Source: Pararge aegeria (lineage: Eukaryota > Arthropoda > Insecta > Lepidoptera > Nymphalidae). Taken from it: 64,000 bases of DNA. The translations under genes and the position numbers were made by a program. Under the pieces are notes generated by a model that saw only the letters and a list, made by a program, of their open reading frames with translations, was not told the origin of the DNA and ran no database searches. This document shows positions 32,211 through 42,839 of the stretch, piece by piece. Each line of letters opens with the position of its first letter. Within the stretch, counting starts at the first letter, position 1. The DNA lies in contig NC_053194.1 in NCBI RefSeq assembly GCF_905163445.1, positions 12,256,921 through 12,320,920 of the forward strand. Direction: 5' to 3'.

Positions 32211-32412
32211 AGATGGCCGCCACCACTGAATAGCGAATTCCATATTTCTTCTCAACTCCCTCAATATGAGTATCAAATGAGCTTGACTAGTAGAATACTA
32301 TCCAACTTGATAAATATAAAATCCAAGATGGCCGCCACTATAAAATGGTGAATTACATATTTTTTCACAACTCCCTCAATATGGGTATCAAATGAAAGGG
32401 CTTGGCTAGTAG
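32211..32412. repeat. Two tandem units, about 115 bp
   Basis: Units start AGATGGCCGCCAC at 32211 and 32326. They share GAATTCCATATTT-type, AACTCCCTCAATATG and TATCAAATGA blocks and GGCTAGTAGAA. The units differ by several substitutions and small indels. Confidence 0.75.
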
Positions 32413-32532
32413 AACAATGCACACTATATTGTAAGTCGGGGGATTTATAAATTTTATACATTTTTATTAGTTTTTGGCAACCGGCGCAAGGGTGTGTGTG
32501 GTAATTTTGAATTTTCTTCATTTCTAAATTTT

Positions 32533-32710
32533 CACCTGGTGTGGTGGGAAGCTACCAAAAAGTCGTTGTGCAAAAAACGAACTAGGGTTACGGGTGTAAT
32601 AAAACCGCCATACCGCTAACAGGTTAGCCCGCTACCATCTTAAACTGTATCATCACTTACTGTTGACACTGCCGTCAAGGGACACCTTTTAGTAAAATAA
32701 AAAAAAAAAT
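32533..32710 (+). mobile_element. SINE-C, 5'-truncated
   Basis: GGTGTGGTGGGAAGCTACC, CGGGTGTAATAAAACCGCC, then CCGCTAACAGGTTAGCCC and the polyA end. The last part belongs to the local duplication with 30577-30750. Confidence 0.75.
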
Positions 32711-32783
32711 CTGACTAATAACAATAACTGAAGCGACTCTACAAACCATAGCCTATTTAGACTCAACCAAAGACAAAATGATG
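32610..32783. repeat. Local duplication, copy 2
   Basis: Matches 30577-30750 through the SINE-C end, the A-run and about 75 bases beyond, and stops after ACAAAATGATG. Copy 1 continues there into the palindrome and copy 2 into unrelated sequence. Confidence 0.8.
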
Positions 32784-33214
32784 AATGAACCAACAGATCC
32801 CAATCAAATCCGTTGCCGCGCTGTTAATACCATTGTCGAATTATATTTATAATAGATCCTATCATTACGAATGTTTTCCATCACGCCCTGGTGCATGTGG
32901 GTCAAGATATATTAAAAAATCTATTCCACTTTCTACTAATATAAGCCTTATTATAATCATTGATATACCTACCAAATCCCAAGATAAGTAGGTACAGTCT
33001 TCCTCGAAATCATTTCTGATATAATTAATTTTATCCAATATTACAATAAAATTTTTAGGTAAACAAATAGCTGTAAAGGTCATGACAATATCAAATTTGT
33101 ATATTTTTGAATATTTTTATCCGCTTGTCTTGCAAATTCAAATTTTAAGCATACACACATAAAAGATTACATTATAGTGAGGTGTCGGTAATAACTACAT
33201 TTTAGGAAACACAA

Positions 33215-33290
33215 ACAATAAGGTTCCAAACGCGCCCTGGTCTTAGAAGAATAAACATAGCCGGGTTTATTTTTGTTATCACCATATCAC
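33215..33290 (-). mobile_element. LINE-C 3' scrap
   Basis: GGTTCCAAACGCGCCCTGGT, CTTAGAAGAATAAACATAGC and CGGGTTTATTTTTGTTATCA match LINE-C over about 75 bases. Tail and coding part are absent. Confidence 0.65.
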
Positions 33291-33339
33291 AGTCAATCAA
33301 TCATTAGCTATGAAGCGACATTATGAAAACAATTTAAAA

Positions 33340-33500
33340 AAATGCGCGGCATCGTCCCGTTACGCTAAATTACTTGACGTCTTTGTTGGTATGGTGGCAG
33401 GAGAAAAATCTAAAACTAATAATTCTTATAATACCCCTAACGAAGATCGATCCTGGACCTTCCACTAATATGACCTCAGTGCGCCATCCAGGGAGATCGA
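33340..33500 (-). mobile_element. SINE-C head and body
   Basis: Complement of SINE-C: GCGGCATCGTCCCGTTACGC, TTACTTGACGTCTTTGTTGG, GATCGATCCTGGACCTTCCA (box B) and GTGCGCCATCCAGGGAGATC (head end). Confidence 0.72.
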
Positions 33501-33938
33501 TAGAGTACCTGTATCATAAACTTCAACGAAGTATCCCCTGTTTGTATCAAAGTTTTATCTTTGGCCTTCTATATCAATGTTTATAATATCAATTTGCTGG
33601 TACCATGAGTAATTACAACGACTGAATGCTCTTGACAAATACGTCGTGAAGTATGTACCGTACAAATTTGATTGGTCTCGGTACTAGTTACAAAGGTACG
33701 CCGCACCGGTCGAAAAGGATTATAGGCTTTGTTGGCAATAGACTTTTAGGTGTGTTTCTATATTAAAGCCAATGTTCTTAAAGGTTAGGATCGCTTCAAA
33801 TTAAATTATCGCATTTTAAAATTAATGTTTGGATATGGTTTGCTCTAGCTATAGAAGTACTAGAATATAGGAATATTTGAATGAAAAAGTTTACCTAAAC
33901 TTTGATTTTTAATTGAAAATAAATGATTTAAATGTTTG

Positions 33939-34085
33939 ACGACCTTTCTGGCTCAGTGGTCAGAGCTGTGGTCTTATTAGTCAAAGTTTCGGATTCCATT
34001 TCCGGCCGAAGCAATATGTGAATTAATAAGTGCTGGTCTAATTTCCTCCGGTCTGGTCTAGTCTATGCCAAGCGATTTAATATAA
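33939..34085 (+). mobile_element. SINE-C head, internally deleted
   Basis: Head TTGACGACCTTTCTGGCTCA, GTGGTCTTATTAGTCAAAG, box-B-like CGGATTCCATTTCCGG, then CCTCCGGTCTGGTCTAGTC joined directly to GCCAAGCGATTTAATA. Confidence 0.7.
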
Positions 34086-34609
34086 CTGGAATACGCGTAA
34101 CAATTTAGAACCTTGATATCCTTTACAGATATAGATAGTAAAATCGGTAACTAAATGATTGTCTTATCATTGACTTGAGTATTAATAGTTCATCTTGTAT
34201 AATTTAACAGGTAGTTAAGTCAACAGTTATTGGCGCCGTTTACGAAATTCGCATCAAATCAATTAAAAGCTAATTATTAGTGACTCCAGTTGATGGAAAT
34301 TTCTCACAGAAAGGCTCGGAGCAATTCCAAATAAAGAAACTAATTTGAATGTTTGTCTTTTATTGATAAACTGCTTAAAACCAATTAAATGTTCATTAAA
34401 AACTGGAAAATGCTTGACTATAATTATAGCGTATGCAAATTAAACTGACAATGCAAGGCTGAATAGGTCTCCCACCTCTGCATGTTTTCGCAAACACACT
34501 TGTATTTAAAAAAAAAAAAAAAGGAAGTTCTACCTTGCAATACCTCACAAAGACCAACCTATCAAGTAACGCGTTAATATTTTATAAAACCATATATTTG
34601 TTCATCTTT
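34086..34609. other. AT-rich stretch, no gene seen
   Basis: Includes an A-run of 14 at about 34509-34522. No repeat or frame recognised. Confidence 0.4.
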
Positions 34610-34621
34610 ATAAGTGAAGCA

Positions 34622-34740
34622 GCATCATCATCATCATATCGACCCATTACCGACCCACTACAGGGGACAGGTCTCCTTCCACAATGAGAAGGGGTTGAGG
34701 CCTTTGTCCACCACGATGGCCTAGTGCGGATTGGTGGACT
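34622..34740 (-). mobile_element. Mini-SINE-A with 12-bp target duplication
   Basis: The minus strand starts AGTCCACCAATCCGCACTAG and ends in a GATATGATGATGATGATGC tail. Flanks are ATAAGTGAAGCA (34610-34621) and ATTAGTGAAGCA (34741-34752), one mismatch in 12. The 5' boundary is the same base as in 3858-3941. Confidence 0.83.
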
Positions 34741-34770
34741 ATTAGTGAAGCATCGTATTTATAAAATCAA

Positions 34771-35222
34771 CTAGCTGTTGCGCGACTTCGTCTGCGTCTG
34801 ATTTAGTTTTTGATGTGGGATTAAATTTAGTTGTAGTTCTAAAAAAAATTAAAGTATTTGGTATCGTTAAGCCTAATGTGGGGTTTGCTGCTGTCCGCTG
34901 AGGAGTTCTGTCCTCTATCTCCAACCACAGATTGTACAACATTAAACACATAGTATAACATCTATAGTACAAAAATAATTATTGAAATCGGTTATAATTT
35001 GTCGGAGTTATATTGTAAAATCGTGAAACACTTTCATCCCCTCTCCCAAAGGAACCGAGCTTAATGTCGGGATAAAAAGTATCCTATATTACTTTTAACA
35101 CTTTCAAGAATATGTGTACAAAGTTTCATGAGGATCGGTTAAGTAGTTTTTGCGTGGAAGCGTAACAAACAAACTTACATTCACATTTATAATATTAGTA
35201 GGGATAGGGATAGGGATAGGGA
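34771..35222 (-). mobile_element. Non-autonomous Helitron, 452 bp
   Basis: On the minus strand it starts TCCCTATCCCTATCCC, continues TACTAATATTATAAATGTG, has AGGATACTTTTTATCCCGAC and ends CGAAGTCGCGCAACAGCTAG with T beyond. It sits between A and T, with no target duplication. TC start, CTAG end and A/T insertion are the Helitron hallmarks. It is a close relative of the split element at 38534-40509. The minus frame 34742-34972 is not a gene. Confidence 0.75.
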
Positions 35223-35519
35223 TATTAAGCACTGAAACTAAGCTATTTTGGATTCGTACCGAAATCCTTCTTTCATTCGATTCTGTAGTTCACTAAGAAT
35301 ATTAACTCGATAAAAATTTTAGTGTCACTTTCAAGTTCAGATTTCGTGTACTGATGAAACCGGTACTACGTTGTAAATGCACGTGTGACGCATTTAGCAT
35401 GTCTTAATTTTTGTTCAATATTAGGGCCTGATGGTATTTGAAAAAGCGTCGCCTATAAATAAAACAACATTTCGAAGGGCCTACAAGAAACACGGTCCAC
35501 AAAGTGCCGCTTGTGAACA

Positions 35520-35690
35520 TTACGTTGAGGCGTAAGAGTAAAGTCTCATGTACCTGTAATTATACCGGCAACCACGCTCTTCAGACCGGAACAATACAAT
35601 GCTAAAATCTTGGGGCAGAAATATTGGCGGTTCACAAAACGGTACGAGCTCTGTCACAAAAAGCTTTATTGCTTCTTCATATATATAACT
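35520..35690 (+). repeat. REP-1 fragment
   Basis: GTTGAGGCGTAAGAGTAAAG, ACCTGTAATTATACCGGCAA, TTCAGACCGGAACAATACAA and GAGCTCTGTCACAAAAAGCT in the REP-1 order, without the left GATGGCCCAC block. Confidence 0.6.
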
Positions 35691-35814
35691 GTTAAAAATC
35701 TGAATTAGAATGTAGGCTCTTTTGTGTTCTAGAAAAACCATCATTTATACTTATAATAAATATAACTGGAAGATTTCTGTACATTTAATAAAATTTTGAA
35801 AATTTTGATCGGGG

Positions 35815-36060
35815 TATGCTTTATAATCGATACAGAGTCCAAAAAGATTTTTATTAAATTTTTGTCTGTCTTTCTGTCTGTCCGGGCATAACGTAAAAAC
35901 TACTGAACGGATTTAAATAAAATTTGGTATAGTGGTATTCCGGGTCAACATATAGGATACTTTTTATCCCGATAAACAATAAATTTCCTGCGGGAAACAG
36001 GATGAAAATTTTTATTATTTTTACTTCATAGCTCCGTTAAATTTAAACTGATTTTAAAAA
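35815..36060. repeat. Unclassified dispersed repeat
   Basis: GTCTTTCTGTCTGTCCGGGC, AAAACTACTGAACGGATTTA, ACATATAGGATACTTTTTAT and CCTGCGGGAAACAGGATG are phrases I recall from lepidopteran interspersed repeats, with the AGGATACTTTTTATCCCG core shared with the Helitrons here. Ends not resolved. Confidence 0.5.
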
Positions 36061-38533
36061 TTCTTTTTTTATTTGAAAGTGGATACTAACAAGCATGTAT
36101 TGTCTAATTTCAATGAAGATCTGATAAATATTGTCGGATCCATAATAATAATTTTGTGACGGATCCATAATAACTACATACCCACTTTAAAAGGACAGTT
36201 AGCGTAGCAAAACTAATAGAAACTGTATTTTAAGATTCATGGCTATTAGCGAAACCGGTTAAACTTACTGTCTTTGTAATTACCTACAACCAATACATTG
36301 CAAAGTGGTACACAGTGCTTATCAACAACGTGATCATAAGAGCCCGTCAGGTACCATTATCATTGCATGATGGATGGCTAATTCTTCAGCAGTATCTGAT
36401 AGAAACCCGTATAAAGATGCGTGGGACATTGCTCACAATGCATCGTTTAAAACCAAGTAGCTGTATCAGAAATGAATCAAAATCCTTCGATACTGAACGC
36501 GTTTAACCTCAAAAGGTTAGAAGGCCGGAAGGCTGGAAGACCATATTTTAAGAAGATTTAATAAGAATAATATAATTTATGATTAGGTATATGTAAAAGT
36601 TTTGTTGCATGAGTATGTGTCTTCCGCATAAAGGGAACCTTTTTTTTATGCAGAGATAATGCCTTACGCATACCATCGACATACGCATCGACAGACCTAT
36701 AAGTGAGAGTGCGGGATTCACTTGCGTATTCTCCGCACTTTCGCCAAGGTTTTGGTTCCCCATTCTATGGCTGCTCCAGTCTTTGTCGGCAGCCTGCCAG
36801 ATCCTCCAGGGAGGCGCGTAAAGTGCATGGCACGCTTCCTTCTCAGGCCTATCTCAGTATCCAAAGGTATGCGGAATCAATAACAAAAATGAAAATTTTC
36901 ATAATTTATTTTCGTGCATGATAATTTTTTTTTATTACAAATTGTGCAAAAAGTGTACGCGTATGTTTAAAATTAAATAAAATTAACAATAAATAACGTA
37001 GCTGAGTTACCACTTACGCGTATTACGACCGAAATTTTATCTCTAAAGTTGATTTTGGATTCAAGCAAATTCTCAATTCCACCAAGATTTTTCTTAATCA
37101 TTAACATTCTTTCTTACGATTGTGAGGGCTTAAAATATTTATGCGCAATATTAAAAGCGCATTCACGTCAATGCATGGGCCGGTAAAGGGTAAATATATA
37201 TAATTCTTAGTATCTTATGTTCCCTAATTAAGTTTACTGTTTCTCGTAAAATGCCAATTAACATCGCTTGAACAAATTCGAAGTCCGATACCGTTTTCGC
37301 AAATATAATCATTAATTCGAACAGGAAAATTACAACTGGATATTATAATTCAATAATTCTACCGACGCTAATACTCGACAAAAGCCGAAGAAAGCAAACA
37401 AATTTACCAAAATTATTCACTGGACCGTGAGTAAAAATTACGACCGTATATATGCGCCTGCGGTTGCTTCGAACTTGGATCATACACTAAAACATACGGT
37501 AAATAATAATGATTTAGATAGTCTGGGTCGAATTTTACAAAATTTCTTTACCTTAGAATGATTAAACACTCAAACTTGTATATTTACAAATTTTTAATAC
37601 GATATTATTAGGTACCTACTCAGTTATGAAACTTCTTAGTTTTTTATTTTTGTGTCCAATTTGTGCTCATTTAATTTTATAACAATCTTACAAAATTGTA
37701 TGAGAATACATAAGATCTGCAGGAAACCAGAGTAACCTTTAAAGCTCAACAAACCACGAAGCTGAACTGGCACATAGCTTGAAAGATTAGGATCTCATGA
37801 TATTGGAGTGGTGATACCACACTAAGGTATCGATCCAGTAGGAAGGTATCGTTCAATTGGTGAAAGAAACATAATATGCACGCTTTTATTTAAATCAGTA
37901 AGTTTAAAGTATTCTTAAATCAATATACTAACTGTGTTGAATATAGGCATACCGTCATCTCTGTATGCAAACTTCAAGAAAACTCTCCGTCCAAAAAAAA
38001 ACTTCTCCAATATTAACCCGTATATTTCACATTCGAAACCGCGACATACCCGTCCGATATTTATGTGCTCGTAAAATTTGAACATGCTCTGTATGCCCAC
38101 AAAATGGACAGCAGACGTTTGTATCCTTCGATCAAAAGGAATTGAATAATAAAACCTGAGCATATTTTCGACCCCTCCGTTATTTTGGTTATCATTAACA
38201 TTATTGTTTATTTCATGGTCGTAACACTTTTAAACTTTCTGTTTACAGTTTTAGATGTGAAAACGTAACTTGCTATGACTCTACTATTGTGTTTTCATTT
38301 TAATGTTTGGTTATTTTATTACTATTTAAGCTATATTTAAAGCTTGTTGGTTGAATATAGATGGATATAACGTTTCTATTAAAATTTATAGAGAACTTAT
38401 TGGTTCATTACAAAATTTCGTTTAATTGTTTCCTTATATTCCACTTAATTTTTCATGGGGCATAACATTTTTCTTTTAAAGTGACGGTTTTTATGAGCTT
38501 AAAATAATAATTCTGAAACAACAGTGTCAACAA
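36061..38533. other. Mostly unique tract, one GC-richer patch
   Basis: No gene supported. A patch at 36670-36870 (GCGGGATTCACTTGCGTATT, CAGCCTGCCAGATCCTCCAG) has frames on both strands, and on the minus strand could be a retroelement C-terminus. I could not identify it. The rest is AT-rich. A direct repeat GGATCCATAATAA occurs twice near 36140-36170. Confidence 0.4.
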
Positions 38534-38950
38534 TCCCTATCCCTATCCCTACTTCCCTATCCCTATCCCTACTTAATATTATAAATGTCAATGTAAGTTT
38601 GTTTGTTACGCTTTCACGCAGAACTACTAAACATGCGCATGAAACTTTGTACACATATTCGTGGAAGTATTAGAAGTAATATAGGATACTTTTTATCTTG
38701 ACATTAAGTTCGGTTCCTTTGGGAGAGGGGATGAAAGTGTTTGACGATTTTACACCATAACTCCGACAAATTAAATTATAAACTGATTTAATGTGTGCTT
38801 AATTTTGCCCAAACTGTGGTTGGAGATAGAGGACAGAACTTCTCAGCGGACAGCAGCAAACCTCTCATTGAAGGCTTAGCGATACTGAATACTTGAATTT
38901 TTTTTAGAACTACAACTTAGTGTTGCCCAAATACAAGAACAAGACGAGAC

Positions 38951-39071
38951 TTAGCCAGTCTTGGTCTTGGTCTTGCGCCAATACACCTGGTCTTGGTCTT
39001 GGTCTTGGTCTTGCGCTCCCAGTCTTGGTCTTGATCTTGGTCTTGCAGCAAGAGTCTTGCAAGTCTTGCAA
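38951..39071. repeat. TCTTGG/TCTTGC hexamer array, left
   Basis: Repeated GTCTTGGTCTTGGTCTTGC units with short interruptions, on the plus strand, about 40 bases inside the left end of the hAT-like element. Confidence 0.85.
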
Positions 39072-39502
39072 TTACCTATTAGTCTATTACTATTTATTAA
39101 AGTTTACTTTAAATCTTAGAAAAACGTATTAGAATTGGAACATTGTGAGCTTGAATTAACATAGCCATAGTAAAGATCAAGCAGATTAATAAATAACTGA
39201 AGATTTGATAAGAAATTCGAAAAATCAACTGACCTATATGTCGTTTTCCATGGAAGTAACTGTTTCTTAATAAACATTTATGATTTATAAGCTTACATTT
39301 GCTAAAACATGTAAAAAAACAAATTAATTACAATAACTTGACTGTATTTTAAAGAACAATACTTATCTGTCTAGAAAGAGATTGAACCCTCAACTTATAA
39401 GAAATTTAATAAAAGAGTTTTACGATTTATCATTTATTTGAATAAAGCTGAAGAGTTCGTTTGTATGTTTGATGACAGAAGTTTTAAAATAAATAAATAA
39501 AT

Positions 39503-39565
39503 CCTGAACGTCACTATACCTCCAAAGTTACTATTCCTCGTGGACGAAGTCGCGGGCACAGCTAG
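39503..39565 (+). mobile_element. Helitron 3' scrap inside the hAT-like element
   Basis: Reads TCCTGAACGTCACTATACC to GGACGAAGTCGCGGGCACAG then CTAG before T. About 63 bases, probably a deletion product or miniature. It has the conserved hairpin region CGTGGACGAAGTCGCG. Confidence 0.5.
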
Positions 39566-40263
39566 TAAATACTTACTCTCATCATCTCTCTCAGAGATAT
39601 TCGAACACTTTTTTGCTATTTTTTCTTGTAAAAACTTAAGAAATATAATGACTAAATGTACAATAATAGTACCTAAGTAATTAGTTTAAAACCATATAAG
39701 TAATCAATATTATAATTACTTACTAGAATGAATTATTATGACATCTACTACCTATCCTCACCATTTTATCCTAATCATAATACTACTTGCGTGATCAGTA
39801 TAATGTATTCATTTTCATTCTAAGCACTCTGAAACTTATTTATTCTTTGGAACACCTGTAGGTACTCTTAAAATTCGAAATTATTTTGCATGAATAGTGT
39901 CAAATGTTATGATTTCGGCGCGGCGGCAACGATTGTTTTAGATTTCAAAAGAAGCCGCCGGCGCGTGTATCATAACCATGTACTTCCGAAAAGCGGTAAA
40001 TTTCTTTGAGAAGTAAGTACAAAACCTTTGATGCCGCATTATCAAAGTGCCGATGGTTAAAACATAACTATGCATGCACTCAGTTTGAGTTTAATAGATA
40101 TTTTTTTATTCGCTATGTTTATGGTATTAGTCGTAATGCGCATAGGTCCAGTTTTTCATATTCTTTGATATACTTTTTTGCGTCTCATAGAATTCCTAAG
40201 CGTACCTACCTACCTATACACCGAACTGTTACACCTAACTACTCCGTGAAATAGCGCTAAGTC

Positions 40264-40430
40264 CTAGCTGCAAGACGCAAGAGTCTTGCAGGCTATGTCT
40301 TGTTCTTGCTCAAGTCTTGCACGGTCAGTCTTGGTCTTGGTCTTGCTAAAAATACGCGGTCTTGTTCTTGGTCTTGGTCTTGCAAAAACGCAAGAACAAG
40401 ACCAAGACTGCAAGACCAAGGCTGAATTTG
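40264..40430. repeat. TCTTGG/TCTTGC hexamer array, right
   Basis: GTCTTGGTCTTGGTCTTGC units, first in the plus orientation. They switch near 40390 to the complement (CAAGAACAAGACCAAGACTG), so the array turns around just before the right end. Confidence 0.83.
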
Positions 40431-40685
40431 GGCAACACTACTACAACTAAATTTAATGCCACATCAAAAAACAAAATCAAACGCAGACGAAGTCGCGGGC
40501 AACAGCTAGTATTAAATAAAAATACTGCTGTAAGCGTTGATACTAAGCTCCAAAATTAGTAAATATTAAAAATAAATTCGTATGTTTAGAATTCTTAAAA
40601 AGATAAAAAAAATCCAGTTCAAAACCAAATCTAAGAACTTTTCGATTCGCATTTTATACAAAATTCGGTGAACATTCCCCTTTGG

Positions 40686-40850
40686 ATCATCATCATAAAT
40701 CATCAACTCATACGGATAGCCTCAGAATGAGAAGGGCTTAGGCCGTTGTCTACCACGCTGGCCAAGTGCGGATTGGTAGACTTCACAAGCCGTTGACAAT
40801 AATATTGAGAACTTCCAGGCATGCAGTTTTCCTCATGATGTTCTTCCTTT
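40686..40850 (-). mobile_element. SINE-A body fragment
   Basis: Complement of SINE-A: CATCATCATAAATCATCAAC, CTCAGAATGAGAAGGGCTTA, TACCACGCTGGCCAAGTGCG, CTTCCAGGCATGCAGTTTTC. It runs past the mini-SINE boundary and lacks the head. Confidence 0.75.
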
Positions 40851-40977
40851 GGATACTGGTTATAAACCCTATACGAATTCTTCTGCCAATTGAAATGGCA
40901 GCATTGAAGCACTGTCATATAATCTTAATTGCAGTATGTAATTCCAGTTGGTAGCACTTTTTTGAACCAGACGTATA

Positions 40978-41690
40978 ATATTAACATCCTAACTAATATC
41001 ATAAATGCGACAGTTTATTCGTTTGTTGGTTTGTCCTTTCTTCGCGAACTAACTTAGAAACCAATGTCCTTGATTTTTAGTTTAGTTCGTTGAAAGGACG
41101 GATAGGACTCTAAATTTAATCTAAACCTAGAAGCATTTACGAACAATATTATAACATACTTTCGCCCACTGGTCAAATTGAATACATAAAACCAGCAACA
41201 ACTTTTACAGAAAACAATTTAACTCAACGGCAATATTTACTATGGGACTATAACACATCGACATTTTATTTTATATAAACGGTAGTAGCGGAAATATTTT
41301 ATTTTTGGACAAAAAAATAAAATTGTAATTGAAATTCGTGTGATAAAAAAATCTACCAAGCCAATATTTTACAAACAACGATAACACAAATCGGAGATTT
41401 CCGATCAATTTGCTATATTGCCAAAGTTTATTCGCCGTTTGACAACTTAATGGGATTTTCAGTGTCGATCGCTCTTAATTAGATAGCGCGATGCCCCGGG
41501 CTGGGCAAATATTTTAATTTTAATGTCCTATACGCCACCCACGAACGTTTTGGCGATAGTGCCAGCTATTTACAAAATGAAAAGTTTGTCTTTATTCTCA
41601 TAGTTCACAATAATCATATACATTTTACACTTTTACCTTATCCACATATGTTTTATTTACGTTTGATTGATGTCAAATTATATTTATTTT
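40978..41690. other. Repeat scrap, then unique tract
   Basis: 40978-41110 (CTAACTAATATCATAAATGC, GAACTAACTTAGAAACC, GAAAGGACGGATAGGACTC) looks like part of a dispersed repeat. 41350-41600 is more balanced in composition, with CTCTTAATTAGATAGCGCG and no repeat match. It could be conserved non-coding sequence. Confidence 0.4.
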
Positions 41691-41882
41691 GATGACCTTC
41701 CTTGGTCTAACAAGTGGGAGGTTCCAGGCTCGATCCCCAGTGGGCCAATTTGTAAATTTATGATTTCAGATTTTTCTCTTGTCTGATCGACAAATAGGTG
41801 CGAACACCACCAAGCGATACAGAGTTGCGGTACTTCAGATTGCAGTCAAGGGCTAAATTTTAGTCGGATAAAATAATCATGT
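41691..41882 (+). mobile_element. SINE-C, decayed
   Basis: GATGACCTTCCTTGGTCTAA, AAGTGGGAGGTTCCAGGCTC, GATCCCCAGTGGGCC (box B region), CACCACCAAGCGATACAG and GATTGCAGTCAAGGGCTAAA at the 3' end. Confidence 0.7.
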
Positions 41883-42494
41883 TTATCATCCTCAGGCCAG
41901 ACCAGACCTTACCTTTTATGTCGAATAGCTGGTCTCTTTTTACAGGTGTTTTTTACAACTACTCTGCTTTATTGTAGTTTTAATAGGTCTAACATTTATT
42001 GTCATTAATGGATAGCCAAAGACATTAAATACAAGTGATATTTTTGAGTTTGAACAGAAACCTAATAGAAATAATCTTAAGAACTTAATGGACGACGGTT
42101 CACAAATTAATATATCATGATTAGGATCTGGTTCGAAAGAATGTCCGACAAATTAATTAAAATGTTTTTAAATTAGTTATTAAGAAACCCAATCAGTTAT
42201 GGCTTATTATTGTTTAAATTGATTTATCTCAAGTTTATGTAACTTCAGCCTCTATTAAATAAAATAAAATAAAAATAAATTTAAACCTCGTAAAAACTTC
42301 TGTGTTTCTTCTTTCTTTTTTTGAATCTATATTTTGGGTGCAAAAAAGAATTATAGAAGATTTCATGCTTTTTATGCATTATTGTGAGAGGACGTAATCG
42401 TTTTCGTTCATTTAAAACAAAAGCTATGAGTTTCAAGCACGCTCTCTATACTTAATTGTATTTACTAATAAATTACAGCTTTAATATGATTATG

Positions 42495-42692
42495 CGTTGA
42501 TTGGTCTGTTTCACGCAACAACAACTGCAAGTAAAAGTACTACTACTACCCGCGCGTTTCCTACCAAGCAACTAAGCGAATATAACAGAGACCAGACACT
42601 AGCTTCTTCTGTCCCACTACTAACATCGATGCGATCATCAACTAGTCTGCCCAGCTCCCGTTGGGAAAGGACTTTGTTCCAGTCTTCCTTTT
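42495..42692 (+). mobile_element. RTE-like 3' end (GCAACTAAGCGAATATAACA family)
   Basis: ACTACTACTACCCGCGCG, CCAAGCAACTAAGCGAATAT, GCTTCTTCTGTCCCACTAC and TCGATGCGATCATCAACTAG in the order seen at 43855-44062. A GTTTCACGCA...AAGTAAAAGTA segment at its left edge recurs at 42726-42776. Confidence 0.6.
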
Positions 42693-42839
42693 GAAATATG
42701 AAAGTGCGCTTTTTGGTTTATCCTTGTTTCACGCAGCAACGAATTGACGTAATAACAAGTTGAAAGTAAAAGTAAATAAGTATTTTTTTAAATACAAATC
42801 ATATTTGTTAAACAATAGCTGTAGTCATCGTCCACGTTT

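Larger units (their letters stand above)
38918..40440. mobile_element. 1.5-kb hAT-like element with subterminal arrays
   Basis: Ends are TAGTGTTGCCCAAAT and the complement ATTTGGGCAACACTA. Perfect 8-bp duplications CTACAACT lie at 38910-38917 and 40441-40448. Inside each end is an array of TCTTGG and TCTTGC hexamers. The interior has no transposase and includes a Helitron scrap at 39503-39565. An 8-bp duplication with these ends fits hAT. Subterminal repeats are typical transposase-binding sites in that superfamily, but binding here is inferred. Confidence 0.83.
38534..40509 (+). mobile_element. Helitron split by a hAT-like element
   Basis: Starts TCCCTATCCCTATCCCTACT after A and ends CGAAGTCGCGGGCAACAGCTAG-like sequence before T. 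Left part 38534-38917 has TAATATAGGATACTTTTTAT and GGTTCCTTTGGGAGAGGGG. The right part resumes at 40449 with AAATTTAATGCCACATC. Without the insert and one duplicated octamer it is about 445 bases, the size of the copy at 34771-35222. Confidence 0.78.

Noticed and set aside
32211..32412. CRISPR-like or satellite array
   Set aside because: Only two diverged units, in a eukaryotic repeat context.
35190..35222. Telomere-like TAGGGA array
   Set aside because: It is the 5' end of a Helitron, seen again at 38534, and the unit is not TTAGG.
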